From Moorena sp. SIOASIH (GTDB taxonomy: Bacteria > Cyanobacteriota > Cyanobacteriia > Cyanobacteriales > Coleofasciculaceae), in assembly GCF_010671925.1 (NCBI RefSeq), contig NZ_JAAHIH010000007.1, positions 310,001 through 374,000 on the forward strand: 64,000 bases of DNA. Reading direction: 5' to 3'. Numbering within the stretch: position 1 is the first letter of the stretch; every line of letters begins with the position of its first letter. Positions 16,468 to 24,902 of this stretch are shown piece by piece. Position numbers and translations under genes: made by a program. The notes beneath the pieces are model-generated. The model was given only the letters and a program-made list of their open reading frames with translations. It had not been told where the DNA came from and did not search any database.

Positions 16468-16575
16468 TATAGCGATTTTAAATTTGGTGAGGTACAGAGT
16501 TTCTGGTTTTAGGGAATAGAGAAGAGGGAACAGGGCAAAAATATTATGTACCTCATTATGCTAAAAACCGCTATA
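16468..16575. repeat. Composite terminal-inverted-repeat element
   Basis: Left end TATAGCGATTTTAAATTTGG plus TGAGGTACA, short cargo with GGTTTTAGGGAATAG, right end TGTACCTCATTATGC plus AAAAACCGCTATA. The ends pair imperfectly over about 28 bases. Same family as the elements at 14103, 18596, 19920, 21457, 47303 and 59257. Confidence 0.8.
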
Positions 16576-16699
16576 GTAAACTATGCTGTTCCCTGTTCCC
16601 GACTTGTGGAAGAAGTTTAGTGATTTAGCTACAGTCTGGTCAAAGTAATGGGAGCTAACATTAGAGGATATCTGAAAAGTTTTTTGATACTGAATTTTG

Positions 16700-16782
16700 C
16701 CCCCCTAGCCCCCCAACTTTGGGGGGAACAAGAGTCAATTTGCTTCTAAAAGTCCCCCAAAATTGGGGGATTTAGGGGGCTT
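16700..16782. repeat. C-rich palindromic repeat
   Basis: GCCCCCCTAGCCCCCCAA ... GGGGGATTTAGGGGGC, a close copy of the unit inside the hydrolase gene at 3404-3474. Here it lies just downstream of the MACPF gene. The remaining intergenic sequence from 16576 to 16818 shows no gene. Confidence 0.8.
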
Positions 16783-16818
16783 GGATGTAGCAAATGGGAC
16801 TTCTCAGACAACCTCTTA

Positions 16819-18243
16819 CTAATTCTTTTCCACTATAGTAGTGCGATAGAGTTTGAGGTAATTGACCTTTTCCTTTTTGCCACGGTACCCCACGGCAATG
16901 CCCGTAATCACCATATCATTATTATCACCGGGATTAAACTCAACCTCGTAGCTACTATCAGGAGAACTTACTTCCTCTGTACCCTTAAAAGCAATTGACT
17001 GTAGGTTGGTTTCGAGATAGTTGTTCACGGAGCTACCAGGGGTGAGTTCTTGGTAGTAAAGCACCATTTTTCTGAATTCGCTGTTGTCTCCCTTCAACCC
17101 AATGCCTGTCACTACACAGCCCTCTGGGACTTCCCCTAGGGTTTCGTAATCGGTCTGGTTAAAGGTAGTTTTGTCTCCAAACACCTCCCAGTGACGTTGG
17201 GCTGTAGACAGATTAAGGTAGCAGACGGCAGTAAGATTGAACTTCTTGTCCTTAATCAGACCTCCAAAGCCAACTACTGGGTAGCCATCCTTGGCTCCTG
17301 AGTCTACCTCCATATCTTTATTGTCGCCTGCGATCCACTCTTGGGTTTGAGAACTGGTAGTGAGCTCAGTAGTACTAGGGTTCGTACCTGCATCAAGAAC
17401 AGCTTGGATGGCTGCGTCGATTTCATTTTTGCGAGCGTCATCATTCTCCACTAACTCCGAAATCTTCTTCAGGGAGTCAGAGGTAAAGTCCACGAGGACG
17501 AAATTACCAGAAACCGATGCAGTCCAATCATTAAAGTCCTCCAAAGTGTCGGGAGTGCCACCGATGCACCAAAACTCGCCATTAGATTGATTGTTCGATT
17601 GCGACTCGTCGGTCTGGTTAGAACTCGAAATTGATCCCGAGTAGTCGCCATAGTTTGCCTCTACTTTGACTTCGGCTTCCTGGGAGCTGCTATAACTGAA
17701 TTTTGAGACACTTTGACTATAAGACCAGCGACCCCCGAAAACAGCTTCGTAGAGAAAGTGAGTGCCGTATTTTGCCACTAACTTGTCGGCGTCCATGTTG
17801 TAGAGGTCATCCTTGAAGTCCTCATCAAGATTATTCAGGGCATAGTCGAGATCCAGGGTCAACTTGTAGGAATTGACATAGCCCGATTTTTCAACATGAT
17901 AGAAGTAGCTGCTACTGGTGTATGACTCTGAGTATTTAGCCGAAACTTCGGAGCTAAACAGACCATAGGAACCGGACAAGTTGGCAGAAACTGACATCTT
18001 GGTGTATAGTTCTTCAGTACTTTCGTAAGAGGAGGTTTTCTCATCAGCTTCGTATAATAAGACAGGAGTGCCTATGGCATCCTTGGGGTAAGAATATTGA
18101 TCACCGTAGACCGTGATTTCTGTATCTGCGTCAGGCAAAGAAAACAGTCGCTTGCTGGTATTTACGGAGTTAGCGCGGGCATAGTAACCATAGATGTCGT
18201 AGGTACAGCCAAGATATCCGATGCCGGTTAGATTATTAGCCAT
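16819..18243 (-). CDS. MACPF-domain pore-forming protein
   Basis: A 474-residue protein. Residues ~135-165 carry the MACPF signature YGTHFLYEAVFGGRWSYSQ (Tyr-Gly-Thr-His followed by a Gly-Gly turn). This is preceded by Ser/Tyr-rich stretches (SANLSGSYGLFSSEVSAKYS) and followed by Ser-rich ones (DYSGSISSSNQTDESQSNNQ) that fit the two membrane-spanning hairpin clusters. A C-terminal domain from ~290 has beta-sheet repeats (WIAGDNKDMEVDSGAKDGYP, then VVGFGGLIKDKK) and probably binds a target surface. There is no signal peptide, so release would need lysis or another route. MACPF proteins oligomerise and perforate membranes; bacterial ones act as toxins, in tailed injection structures or in self-killing. 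ATG at 18243, preceded on the minus strand by AGGAGAAAAGC. Confidence 0.93.
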   Translation of the reverse strand: MANNLTGIGYLGCTYDIYGYYARANSVNTSKRLFSLPDADTEITVYGDQYSYPKDAIGTPVLLYEADEKTSSYESTEELYTKMSVSANLSGSYGLFSSEVSAKYSESYTSSSYFYHVEKSGYVNSYKLTLDLDYALNNLDEDFKDDLYNMDADKLVAKYGTHFLYEAVFGGRWSYSQSVSKFSYSSSQEAEVKVEANYGDYSGSISSSNQTDESQSNNQSNGEFWCIGGTPDTLEDFNDWTASVSGNFVLVDFTSDSLKKISELVENDDARKNEIDAAIQAVLDAGTNPSTTELTTSSQTQEWIAGDNKDMEVDSGAKDGYPVVGFGGLIKDKKFNLTAVCYLNLSTAQRHWEVFGDKTTFNQTDYETLGEVPEGCVVTGIGLKGDNSEFRKMVLYYQELTPGSSVNNYLETNLQSIAFKGTEEVSSPDSSYEVEFNPGDNNDMVITGIAVGYRGKKEKVNYLKLYRTTIVEKN

Positions 18244-19601
18244 GCTTTTCTCCTAGAGTAAACTGATTTTTTAAACTAGATATCCCGATAATATAGCAAC
18301 CCTAAATGATTGGTGACAAGTGATCGGCTTGAAACCCAGGTATAACAAGGATCACGTTTTGGAACATTACCACAACCTATTTAGGATTGCTATATCATAA
18401 AAATCCTAAAAATCAAGTATAATAAAAAAATGCTCTATAGATAAACGGTAAAAATGACCAATTACACTTGGAAATATATTCAAAAAAATCCTAAATCAAC
18501 AAAAGAATTATAAGAAACTTTTTGGCTAAAAAACTACAAAAATAAAATGGTAAAACTAAGAAATGATAATTAAATGATTCACAAAAAACGGAAAATATAG
18601 CAATTCTCTATGCCATGAGGTACAAAGAGATCCCCCTAAATCCCCCTTAATAAGGGGGACTTTGAGCTTGAAAAGCGTACCTCATAAATCCTAGAAACGC
18701 TATAAACCTTTATAAAAATCGCGAATAGTTGTAGAACATTTAATTATAAAAATTAAAATAATTAAAATTATAGAATAAAAATTTACCTTGACTAAAAATC
18801 GATATCAATCGGTAATTGCAACCGTTTGTGTCTTAGTTAGATTAAGAAGCGCACCTAAGCGGTCTTGGGGAGGTAGTGCGGTCTTGGGGGTTCCCCCATG
18901 AGCGACTGCATCAAGACATTGGTTCTCTAATTTTAGAATTAATAAAATCGGCAGAATGTGGTCAAGAAATTGACATTGTCATTAGTCATATTTTTAATCC
19001 ATATTTAGATTTTGAGACTCCAAAACCTCATTAAATCGTTCCTATGGCTCAGTTTTACATGAGTCTTTGACCCACTTCTTGTGATTGCTGCGACTGGATT
19101 ACAGATTCTTGGATATGTCTAATAAAAGTTATTATAACACGAGTCGAGTGCGATCGCCAGTTTGGTGGGATGTACCAATAGCCATTAATTCATAAAACCG
19201 TGGGTCTGTTAGTAGAAGCTCCCTGTCATGAGTGCGATCGCTCTTGTAGTGGCATAGCACAGCTAAAGTAGTAGGATAGATTGTAAGCATTCAGCTATCA
19301 GCCGTCAGCTATCAGCTATCAGCTATCAGCGAACAGCGATTAGCGCTACGCGCTACGCGCACGCGTGCGCGTTCAGCTCTCAGTTTTGAGCTTTGAGCTT
19401 TTAAATAAAACCAGTAAGCATTCGTTTAATCTTTGTTACGTCAGCTGACGGCTGAATGCTGAATGCTGACGGCTGACGGCTGACGGCTGACGGCTGACGG
19501 CTGAATGCTTAGGATAGATTTTTTAAAAAAGCCTTAATTTACAATGGATTAAGCGATAAAGCACCATTTTAGCTGTGTTAGTCTACCGAGACAAATTAAT
19601 C
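18244..19601. repeat. 1.36-kb intergenic region upstream of the MACPF gene
   Basis: The MACPF promoter should be in the AT-rich 18244-18590. A composite element lies at 18596-18704: ends TATAGCAATTC...ATGAGGTACA and GTACCTCATAAATCC...GCTATA, cargo a CCCCCTTAATAAGGGGG palindrome. At 18877-18917 is the unit CGGTCTTGGGGGTTCCCCCA also found at 4964. A short open stretch at 18939-19034 reads LIKSAECGQEIDIVISHIFN and onward to a stop; it is coding-like but too short to name and may be a gene remnant. From 19283 to 19512 there are (CAGCTAT)n, GCGCTACGCGCACGCG palindromes and (CTGACGG)n inside TAAGCATT...GAATGCTTA frames. Confidence 0.7.
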
Positions 19602-19898
19602 TTATTCCTTGAGATTTGCAACACTAGTCTGAATATCCTGATACACCTCACGCAGATACTCGATTAATTCCTGTTGAGACATTTCACGAATCTGCAATTC
19701 TCTGATCACGAATGCCAACTGTTGCAGAGAATTGTTGTGAATTTCAGTAAATGCCCGATCCATTAACTTCTGCTGCAGCCGGAGTTGCTCAGACAACAGA
19801 TGCACTTGCTGCTGTAATTGTAGATATAAGTAGAAAATGTGCAGGTTCAATCCTACTGTGAAAAGTAGTAGAATTCCCTGCACTGTGGATAATAACAT
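19602..19898 (-). CDS. Small membrane protein with coiled coil (copy 2)
   Basis: A 98-residue paralog of the protein at 16150-16443: the same N-terminal membrane helix and the same C-terminal helix (ELQIREMSQQELIEYLREVY), with about eight substitutions. It keeps the ATG that copy 1 has lost, so it is probably the functional copy. Similarity extends past the gene on both sides (about 19586-19970 against 16001-16510, allowing for the MITE), showing a segmental duplication of roughly 370 bp. Confidence 0.75.
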   Translation of the reverse strand: MLLSTVQGILLLFTVGLNLHIFYLYLQLQQQVHLLSEQLRLQQKLMDRAFTEIHNNSLQQLAFVIRELQIREMSQQELIEYLREVYQDIQTSVANLKE

Positions 19899-19919
19899 TA
19901 GAACTTAGGATTGATGTGA

Positions 19920-20096
19920 TCTAGCGGTTTTTAATTTGGTGAGGTACTAATTTTTGGGTTTTAGGGACTTCGGAGCAGGGACTTCGGAGCAGGGAGCAGG
20001 GAGTAGGGAGTAGGGAGTAGGGACTTCGGAGCAGTAAAGTCAGAATAGGTAAAAGTTAAAAAATTATTGTACTTCATTATCATAAAAATTGCTATA
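19920..20096. repeat. Composite terminal-inverted-repeat element
   Basis: Left end CTAGCGGTTTTTAATTTGG plus TGAGGTACT. The cargo is (GGGAGTA)n interspersed with GGGACTTCGGAGCA. Right end TTGTACTTCATTATC plus AAAATTGCTATA. Same family as 16468-16575 and duplicated with the neighbouring gene, but with a different cargo. Confidence 0.75.
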
Positions 20097-20226
20097 TACA
20101 CTCTTATTTATTTCCTCTTATTTATTCCCTATACCCTGTTAATTTAAATCAAAACCATGGGATTTAAATAAAGATTAGCTTAGGGTTTATTGAAAATTAC
20201 TTTGCACAAAAAAATTCTAAAAACCC

Positions 20227-20255
20227 TTGACAATTTATTTTATACTCATTATGAT
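20227..20255 (+). promoter_or_regulatory. Sigma-70-type promoter
   Basis: TTGACA at 20227-20232 and TATGAT at 20250-20255 with a 17-base spacer, 36 bases before the ATG at 20291. This is the best consensus promoter noticed in the window. Confidence 0.8.
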
Positions 20256-20290
20256 TATAGTATGCAAACAACAAGCAAAAGGTGACCAAG

Positions 20291-20545
20291 ATGGATTCCG
20301 AATTTCGCCCAAACCCTGAAAACAACCCTGAGGATATTACTCCTAGTAATAATCCTCAGGAATCTTCTCCAAAAAAATACCCTGTTAAGCACATTCTTAA
20401 GGGCTCCCGCCAGGCTATCATCAACACGATGCATGCCCTTTATGCACTGCGTTACGCCGAGATTTCCGAGTGGAGTCCTCTGCAGCCGACGGGCATTCCT
20501 GGGGAATTTATTACGATGATGACCAAGTACATAACTTTGGGTTAA
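20291..20545 (+). CDS. Small conserved protein, unknown function
   Basis: An 84-residue protein with a polar Asn/Pro/Glu-rich N-terminus (MDSEFRPNPENNPEDITPSN) and a compact C-terminal half containing LKGSRQAIINTMHALYALRY, then AEISEWSPLQPTGIPGEF. The second half resembles a short protein family I associate with cyanobacteria, often in several genomic copies; its function is unknown. The ATG at 20291 is chosen over the in-frame GTG at 20282 because AAGGTG lies 8 bases before it. The unit is complete: consensus promoter, gene and a Rho-independent terminator, so it is a monocistronic transcript. Confidence 0.8.
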   Translation: MDSEFRPNPENNPEDITPSNNPQESSPKKYPVKHILKGSRQAIINTMHALYALRYAEISEWSPLQPTGIPGEFITMMTKYITLG

Positions 20546-20653
20546 TGGATTAACTTTCTGGGGGGCTTTGCCCCCTGGCAAAATCATCGAGTCTGCTCCC
20601 ATGGGAGCAGGTCTGGATAGGGTTGAAAACTGAATCACATAAGGTCAATTTCC

Positions 20654-20688
20654 TAGCCGTGGATGGTATTTCTGCGGCTATTTTTTTT
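20654..20688 (+). terminator. Rho-independent terminator
   Basis: Stem TAGCCG/CGGCTA around a 15-base loop, followed directly by eight T. It ends the transcript of the small gene at 20291-20545. Confidence 0.8.
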
Positions 20689-21046
20689 AAGGGAGTAGGG
20701 AATTTAGAATTTAGAATTTAGAATTTAGAATTTAGAATTTAGAATTTAGAATTTAGAATTTAGAATTTAGAATTTAGAATTTAGAATTTAGAGTAGGGAA
20801 TCGGGAATCGGTAATTGGGAGTAGGTAATCGGTAATTGGGAATAGCGATGCGCTGCATCAAGAGGTGCGCGCCCGTTCGCGCCCCGCGTCGGCTTTGCCG
20901 AAAGGTGCGACCCGTGGCGAATTTAATTCTTAATGGTAAGAGCGCACCTAACAGGGAATCAACGTAAAAGAAAACTGTACCTCATAACTGCGAGAAACGC
21001 TATAGTATCTATAGATCTAGAGATTAAATAGTAAATATAATTGATC
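20689..21046. repeat. Repeat-filled intergenic region
   Basis: (TTTAGAA)n heptamers span 20700-20792, then GGGAATCGGTAATTGGGAGT-type repeats to 20845. GC-rich pieces around 20846-20915 (GATGCGCTGCATCAAGAGG, then GTGCGACCCGTGGCGAATTT) recur at 47121-47165. A right end of the composite element family (CTGTACCTCATAACTGCGAG, then GCTATA) lies at 20973-21003 without a visible left end. AT-rich from there to the next gene. Confidence 0.75.
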
Positions 21047-21442
21047 ATGGCTGATTCTAGTTCCTTAAATAAACCAACTGTCCACTCTTCTGATGCTCCA
21101 AGCTGTGATGAGTCCCTAGTTCATCTAGATAATGTGTGGCAGTTGCAGAGTAAGGTTCTAGCAACAGAAAAAGCGCAACAGATGGCAGAGTTTTTTAGCG
21201 TTCTTTCCGACCCTCATCGGCTAAAGTTGCTTTCAGCCCTGGCACAGCAAGAGCTTTGTGTCTGCGACTTAGCAGCGATAGTAAAAATGGGGGAATCGGC
21301 AGTATCTCATCAGTTAAGAGTTTTGCGATCGCAAAAACTAGTAAAATATCGCCGTCAAGGTCGCAACGTTTACTACAGCCTTGCCGATGAACATATTGTG
21401 ACTTTTTATAGAGAAGTAGCTCAACACCTTGATCAAGGTTGA
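21047..21442 (+). CDS. SmtB/ArsR-family metal-responsive repressor
   Basis: A 131-residue winged-helix regulator. The core runs FFSVLSDPHRLKLLSALAQQ, then ELCVCDLAAIVKMGESAVSH, QLRVLRSQKLVKYRRQGRN and VYYSLADEH. ELCVCDL on the recognition-side helix supplies Cys ligands as in CadC/ZiaR-type members. DEHIVTFYREVAQH at the C-terminus matches the alpha-5 zinc site (Asp, His, Glu, His) of SmtB. An N-terminal arm with SSDAPSCDESLVH may add ligands. The ATG at 21047 is preferred to the TTG at 21041. It lies upstream of a P1B ATPase on the same strand, the arrangement of ziaR/ziaA or smtB systems, but 363 bases with a repeat element separate them. Confidence 0.92.
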   Translation: MADSSSLNKPTVHSSDAPSCDESLVHLDNVWQLQSKVLATEKAQQMAEFFSVLSDPHRLKLLSALAQQELCVCDLAAIVKMGESAVSHQLRVLRSQKLVKYRRQGRNVYYSLADEHIVTFYREVAQHLDQG

Positions 21443-21456
21443 TTATTCAGCAGAGA

Positions 21457-21705
21457 TATAGCAATTATAAGACTTGTGAGATACAAATATCTAGGTTTTA
21501 GGGAGCAGGGAGCAGGGAGCAGGGAGCAGGGAGCAGGGAGCAGGGAGCAGGGAGCAGGCAAGAGGCAAGAGGCAAGAGGCAAGAGGCAAGAGGCAAGAGG
21601 CAAGAGGCAAGAGGCAAGAGGCAAGAGGCAAGAGGCAAGAGGCAAGAGGCAAGAGGCAAGAGGGAAAAAATATTGTGTACCTCATAGTTATGGAAAAATG
21701 CTGTA
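21457..21705. repeat. Composite element with (GGCAAGA)n cargo
   Basis: Left end TATAGCAATTATAAGAC plus GTGAGATACA; cargo GGTTTTAGGGAGCAGG then eight GGGAGCA and about sixteen GGCAAGA heptamers; right end TGTACCTCATAGTTATGG plus GCTGTA. It separates the repressor from the ATPase. Open frames over the array are artefacts of the 7-base period. Confidence 0.8.
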
Positions 21706-21741
21706 AATAATTTATTTGGCACAGCTACTTACTATATAATT

Positions 21742-21771
21742 TGAATAATCTTTCATCTGAATAGTCTTTCA
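21742..21771 (+). promoter_or_regulatory. Two tandem SmtB/ArsR-type operators
   Basis: TGAATAATCTTTCA (21742-21755) and TGAATAGTCTTTCA (21758-21771) are each TGAA-N6-TTCA, the core spacing of the SmtB/ZiaR/CadC 12-2-12 operator. They are repeated at a 16-base interval, 34 bases before the ATPase start. This fits repression of the ATPase gene by the adjacent SmtB-type protein. Confidence 0.65.
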
Positions 21772-21805
21772 TATATTCAGGAGATGTTCACAGTTAGGTA
21801 TTGCT

Positions 21806-23872
21806 ATGGCAGAACACCATCATCATCAAGACTGCTGCAACTCTGGGCATTGCATTGAAGCCGTTGCTGAGGTAACAACCCATGATGACTGCTGCGGGAA
21901 CAGTCAAGGAAAGGAGGTGACAACCCATGATGACTGCTGCGGGAACAGTCAAGGAAAGAATGAATTTAACTTGTGGCGCGAGTTAAGAGCGGTCGCGATC
22001 GCTACTCCTCTTTTGTTAATCGGACTGATTTTTCAAGATAGTTTACATCAGACTCCTTTTGGCATAGCTGAATATGCCATCTTGATTCCTGCTTACTTAC
22101 TCTGTGGTTGGGGAGTGCTAACCACTGCGGGGCGAAATATCCTGCGGGGTCGGATTTTTGACGAAAACTTTTTGATGACCATTGCCACCATAGGCGCGAT
22201 CGCTATTCACGAACTACCGGAAGCAGTGGGCGTGATGTTGTTTTACCAGCTGGGGGAATTGGTACAGGGGTCTGCGGTGGGGCGATCGCGTCGTTCGATT
22301 CGAGCCTTGCTAGAAGTGCGTCCCGATACTGCTAATCTGCTAGTTGACGGCGAGATAAAAACCGTTTCCCCTGATCAAGTTGCTGTTGGGGAAATGATTC
22401 GGGTACGCCCTGGGGAGAAAGTTCCCCTGGACGGTGAGATTATTCAGGGAAGTTCCCAACTGGATACGTCTGCCCTCACAGGAGAATCAGTGCCCCGTAC
22501 CGTTGTAACAGGAGATCTGGTGTTAGCAGGGATGATTAACCAGTCTGGAGGGCTAACCATTCGCGTTACTAAGCCCTTTGACGAGTCTTCCATTGCCAGA
22601 ATTTTGGACTTGGTGGAAAACGCCAGAAGCAAAAAAGCCGACACGGAAAAGTTTATTACTCGCTTTACCCGCTACTATACACCCGTTGTAGTTTTTCTTT
22701 CCCTAGCAGTTGCCCTGTTACCACCTTTGCTAATTTCGGGAGCAAGCCCAAGCACCTGGACTTATCGAGCCTTGGTGCTGTTGGTGATTTCCTGTCCCTG
22801 TGGATTGGTCATTAGTATTCCTCTCGGCTATTTTGGCGGTATTGGAGGGGCAGCCAAGCGCGGTATTTTGATTAAAGGTTCTACGTTTTTAGATGCCTTA
22901 ACTCAGGTGAAAACCGTCGTCTTTGATAAAACTGGCACCCTTACTAAAGGAAACTTTCGAGTCACCGATATTATTACCCATAATGGTTTGAGTCAAGAGC
23001 AATTACTAGAATTAGCTGCTCATGTAGAATCTGGGTCAAATCATCCCGTCGCCCAATCGATTCGACAAGCTCATGGCAAACCGATTGACAGTTCTAAGGT
23101 TGAAAATTATCAAGAAATTGCGGGACAGGGTATTCTCGCCCAAATTGATGGAAAAGTTGTCATCGCAGGAAACGATCGCTTACTCCATCGAGAGGGGATT
23201 TCCCATCATGTCTGTGTGGCTGATAGTACGGTAGCTCACTTAGCTGTGGATGGTGAATACAGTGGGCGTATCTTAATTGCCGATGAACTCAAAGAAGATG
23301 CCATCAATGCCATCCAAGCACTGCACCAACAGCAGATTAAAACTGTGATGCTGACAGGAGACAGTCAAACCATAGCTAATACTATCGCTCGAAGGCTAGG
23401 GATAGATGATTTTCAAGCCGAACTTTTACCAGAGGAGAAGCTGAATGCTTTAGAGAAGATCCTCACAGCAGTAAACCAAACTAACCATAAAACCGCATTT
23501 GTGGGAGATGGCATCAACGACGCACCAGTAATTGCTCGTGCTGATGTGGGCATAGCTATGGGGGGATTAGGCTCAGATGCTGCTATCGAAACCGCCGACG
23601 TGGTAATTATGACCGATGCTCCCTCTAAAGTAGCAGAAGCGATCGCCATCGCCCGCCGAACCCTCCGTATTGTTTGGCAAAATATTATTATTGCTTTGGG
23701 AGTGAAAGTCGTCTTTATTGCCCTGGGTGCGATGGGGGTAGCAACTCTCTGGGAAGCTGTATTTGCCGATATGGGAGTGGCTCTGTTGGCGATTCTTAAT
23801 GCTAGTCGAGTATTGCAGATAAGGGAGCAGGGAGCAGGGAGCAGGGAACAGGCAATAGGCAATAGGCAATAG
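21806..23872 (+). CDS. P1B-type Zn/Cd/Co-exporting ATPase
   Basis: A 688-residue heavy-metal ATPase. Catalytic parts are complete: TGES actuator loop (TSALTGESVPR), CPC in the membrane (VISCPCGLVISIPL), DKTGTLTKG phosphorylation site, SGSNHPVAQS nucleotide motif and VGDGINDAP hinge. The last membrane helices keep the Lys ... Asp-x-Gly pair (ALGVKVVFIALGAMG, then FADMGVALLA) of the Zn/Cd/Pb subgroup. The N-terminus lacks the usual HMA domain. Instead it has MAEHHHHQDCCNSGHC and a direct duplication of VTTHDDCCGNSQGKE, a His/Cys metal-binding tail. The C-terminal REQGAGSREQAIGNRQ is encoded by the tandem repeat into which the gene runs. Expected to pump excess metal out of the cytosol. Confidence 0.95.
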   Translation: MAEHHHHQDCCNSGHCIEAVAEVTTHDDCCGNSQGKEVTTHDDCCGNSQGKNEFNLWRELRAVAIATPLLLIGLIFQDSLHQTPFGIAEYAILIPAYLLCGWGVLTTAGRNILRGRIFDENFLMTIATIGAIAIHELPEAVGVMLFYQLGELVQGSAVGRSRRSIRALLEVRPDTANLLVDGEIKTVSPDQVAVGEMIRVRPGEKVPLDGEIIQGSSQLDTSALTGESVPRTVVTGDLVLAGMINQSGGLTIRVTKPFDESSIARILDLVENARSKKADTEKFITRFTRYYTPVVVFLSLAVALLPPLLISGASPSTWTYRALVLLVISCPCGLVISIPLGYFGGIGGAAKRGILIKGSTFLDALTQVKTVVFDKTGTLTKGNFRVTDIITHNGLSQEQLLELAAHVESGSNHPVAQSIRQAHGKPIDSSKVENYQEIAGQGILAQIDGKVVIAGNDRLLHREGISHHVCVADSTVAHLAVDGEYSGRILIADELKEDAINAIQALHQQQIKTVMLTGDSQTIANTIARRLGIDDFQAELLPEEKLNALEKILTAVNQTNHKTAFVGDGINDAPVIARADVGIAMGGLGSDAAIETADVVIMTDAPSKVAEAIAIARRTLRIVWQNIIIALGVKVVFIALGAMGVATLWEAVFADMGVALLAILNASRVLQIREQGAGSREQAIGNRQ

Positions 23873-23962
23873 GCAATAGGCAATAGGCAAGAGGGAAAAA
23901 ATATTGTGTACCTCATAGATATGATAAACACTATAAACAATCAGGGGATAGAATTGGAAAAA

Positions 23963-24268
23963 TCAATATCTATTGATCGATTTATCGATTTGTTGCCGAT
24001 AGGCAGCAATTTCAGCCTGTAGATCCTCAAAGGTCGGGTCTTCCTTAAAGCATGCAAATTTATCGAGCCAAGGATTTCCTGTCTTGCCTAGTAGGGGAAT
24101 GTCAACTTCAACTACTTCAACCTGATTCGTTAGATAGTCAAGTAGTTGAGCTTTAAGCTGATTGATAGCAGCATCACGGCTATTTTCTACAACCATGACT
24201 TCCGGCCATTCTTTGGCACGAGCGATATATTTATCGTTTTCTTTACTGAGGATAATTTCATAAATCAT
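23963..24268 (-). CDS. HicB-like antitoxin-family protein (copy 1)
   Basis: A 101-residue protein starting MIYEIILSKENDKYIARAKE, then WPEVMVVENSRDAAINQLKA. This is the alpha/beta half-RNase-H-like fold of HicB/UPF0150 proteins, which read substrate-like strands and normally neutralise a HicA mRNA interferase. The tail (LLGKTGNPWLDKFACFKEDP) is not a DNA-binding helix-turn-helix, and no HicA gene is next to it. It has a near copy at 25241-25528 with its flanks, so it is half of a duplicated segment. It extends six codons past the end of copy 2 (DKSINRY). Confidence 0.7.
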   Translation of the reverse strand: MIYEIILSKENDKYIARAKEWPEVMVVENSRDAAINQLKAQLLDYLTNQVEVVEVDIPLLGKTGNPWLDKFACFKEDPTFEDLQAEIAAYRQQIDKSINRY

Positions 24269-24453
24269 GACCCCATCTCCTGCTCTTCTCTAGTCGCTAT
24301 TTCAATTTTACCTGAGGGGGTAACAAGTAAGTATTCAGCTATCAGCTTATGTGCTACGCACACGCTACGCGAACAGCTATCAGCTATCAGCTTATGGCGG
24401 TTTGCTGATTGTTGTTAGAGAGAATTGAAGATGTCTATAAATTATTTAAGCTT

Positions 24454-24696
24454 TTAACTATGTTCATGCAATACATCTCGTGTAAACTTAGGAGAATCAG
24501 AAGGAATAGGGTTTTGTTGCATTCGCTCAACAAGTAACTTTAAAAAATCTTGTCTAGCCTCAATATCGGTAATCTGGGGAGGAATCACTTTAGGTGATTT
24601 AACCAAAAGCTCAACTTCAACACCTTCAGGTAAATCACAGGCTGTTTGAAGGATAAATGTGCCACTATGGTAAATCGCTTTCAAGATTTGGACCAT
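24454..24696 (-). CDS. DUF104/AF2212-like antitoxin-family protein
   Basis: An 80-residue protein starting MVQILKAIYHSGTFILQTAC, then DLPEGVEVELLVKSP. The beta hairpin ending DLPEGxxVxL is characteristic of AF2212-like (DUF104) small proteins, usually annotated as antitoxins next to PIN-domain toxins. The second half is a charged helix with DFLKLLVERMQQNPIPSDSP. No PIN gene follows: the next gene downstream is the HicB-like copy, beyond a (CAGCTAT)n-containing gap at 24325-24400. Confidence 0.7.
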   Translation of the reverse strand: MVQILKAIYHSGTFILQTACDLPEGVEVELLVKSPKVIPPQITDIEARQDFLKLLVERMQQNPIPSDSPKFTRDVLHEHS

Positions 24697-24902
24697 GGGA
24701 AATGCTCCATCATAAGAGTTAGGGACTGACTAATCGTTTCAGTTCTTTAGTCATGTAGTGTCGAGGCATAATTAATTTATTTATATACTTCTCTCTATAT
24801 AGCACTACCCATTAAAGTTAGGAAATTGATACAAGCTCAAAAGCTGTTGTAGTCAACTTTTGCCTCTTGCCTCTTGCCTCTTGCCTTGCGCGTAGCGCTA
24901 TA

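Noticed and set aside
21433-21722. Four overlapping open frames over the (GGGAGCA)n/(GGCAAGA)n array
   Set aside because: A 7-base repeat lacking stops is open in several frames on both strands; the proteins are pure CLLPLAS or GSREQGA repeats.
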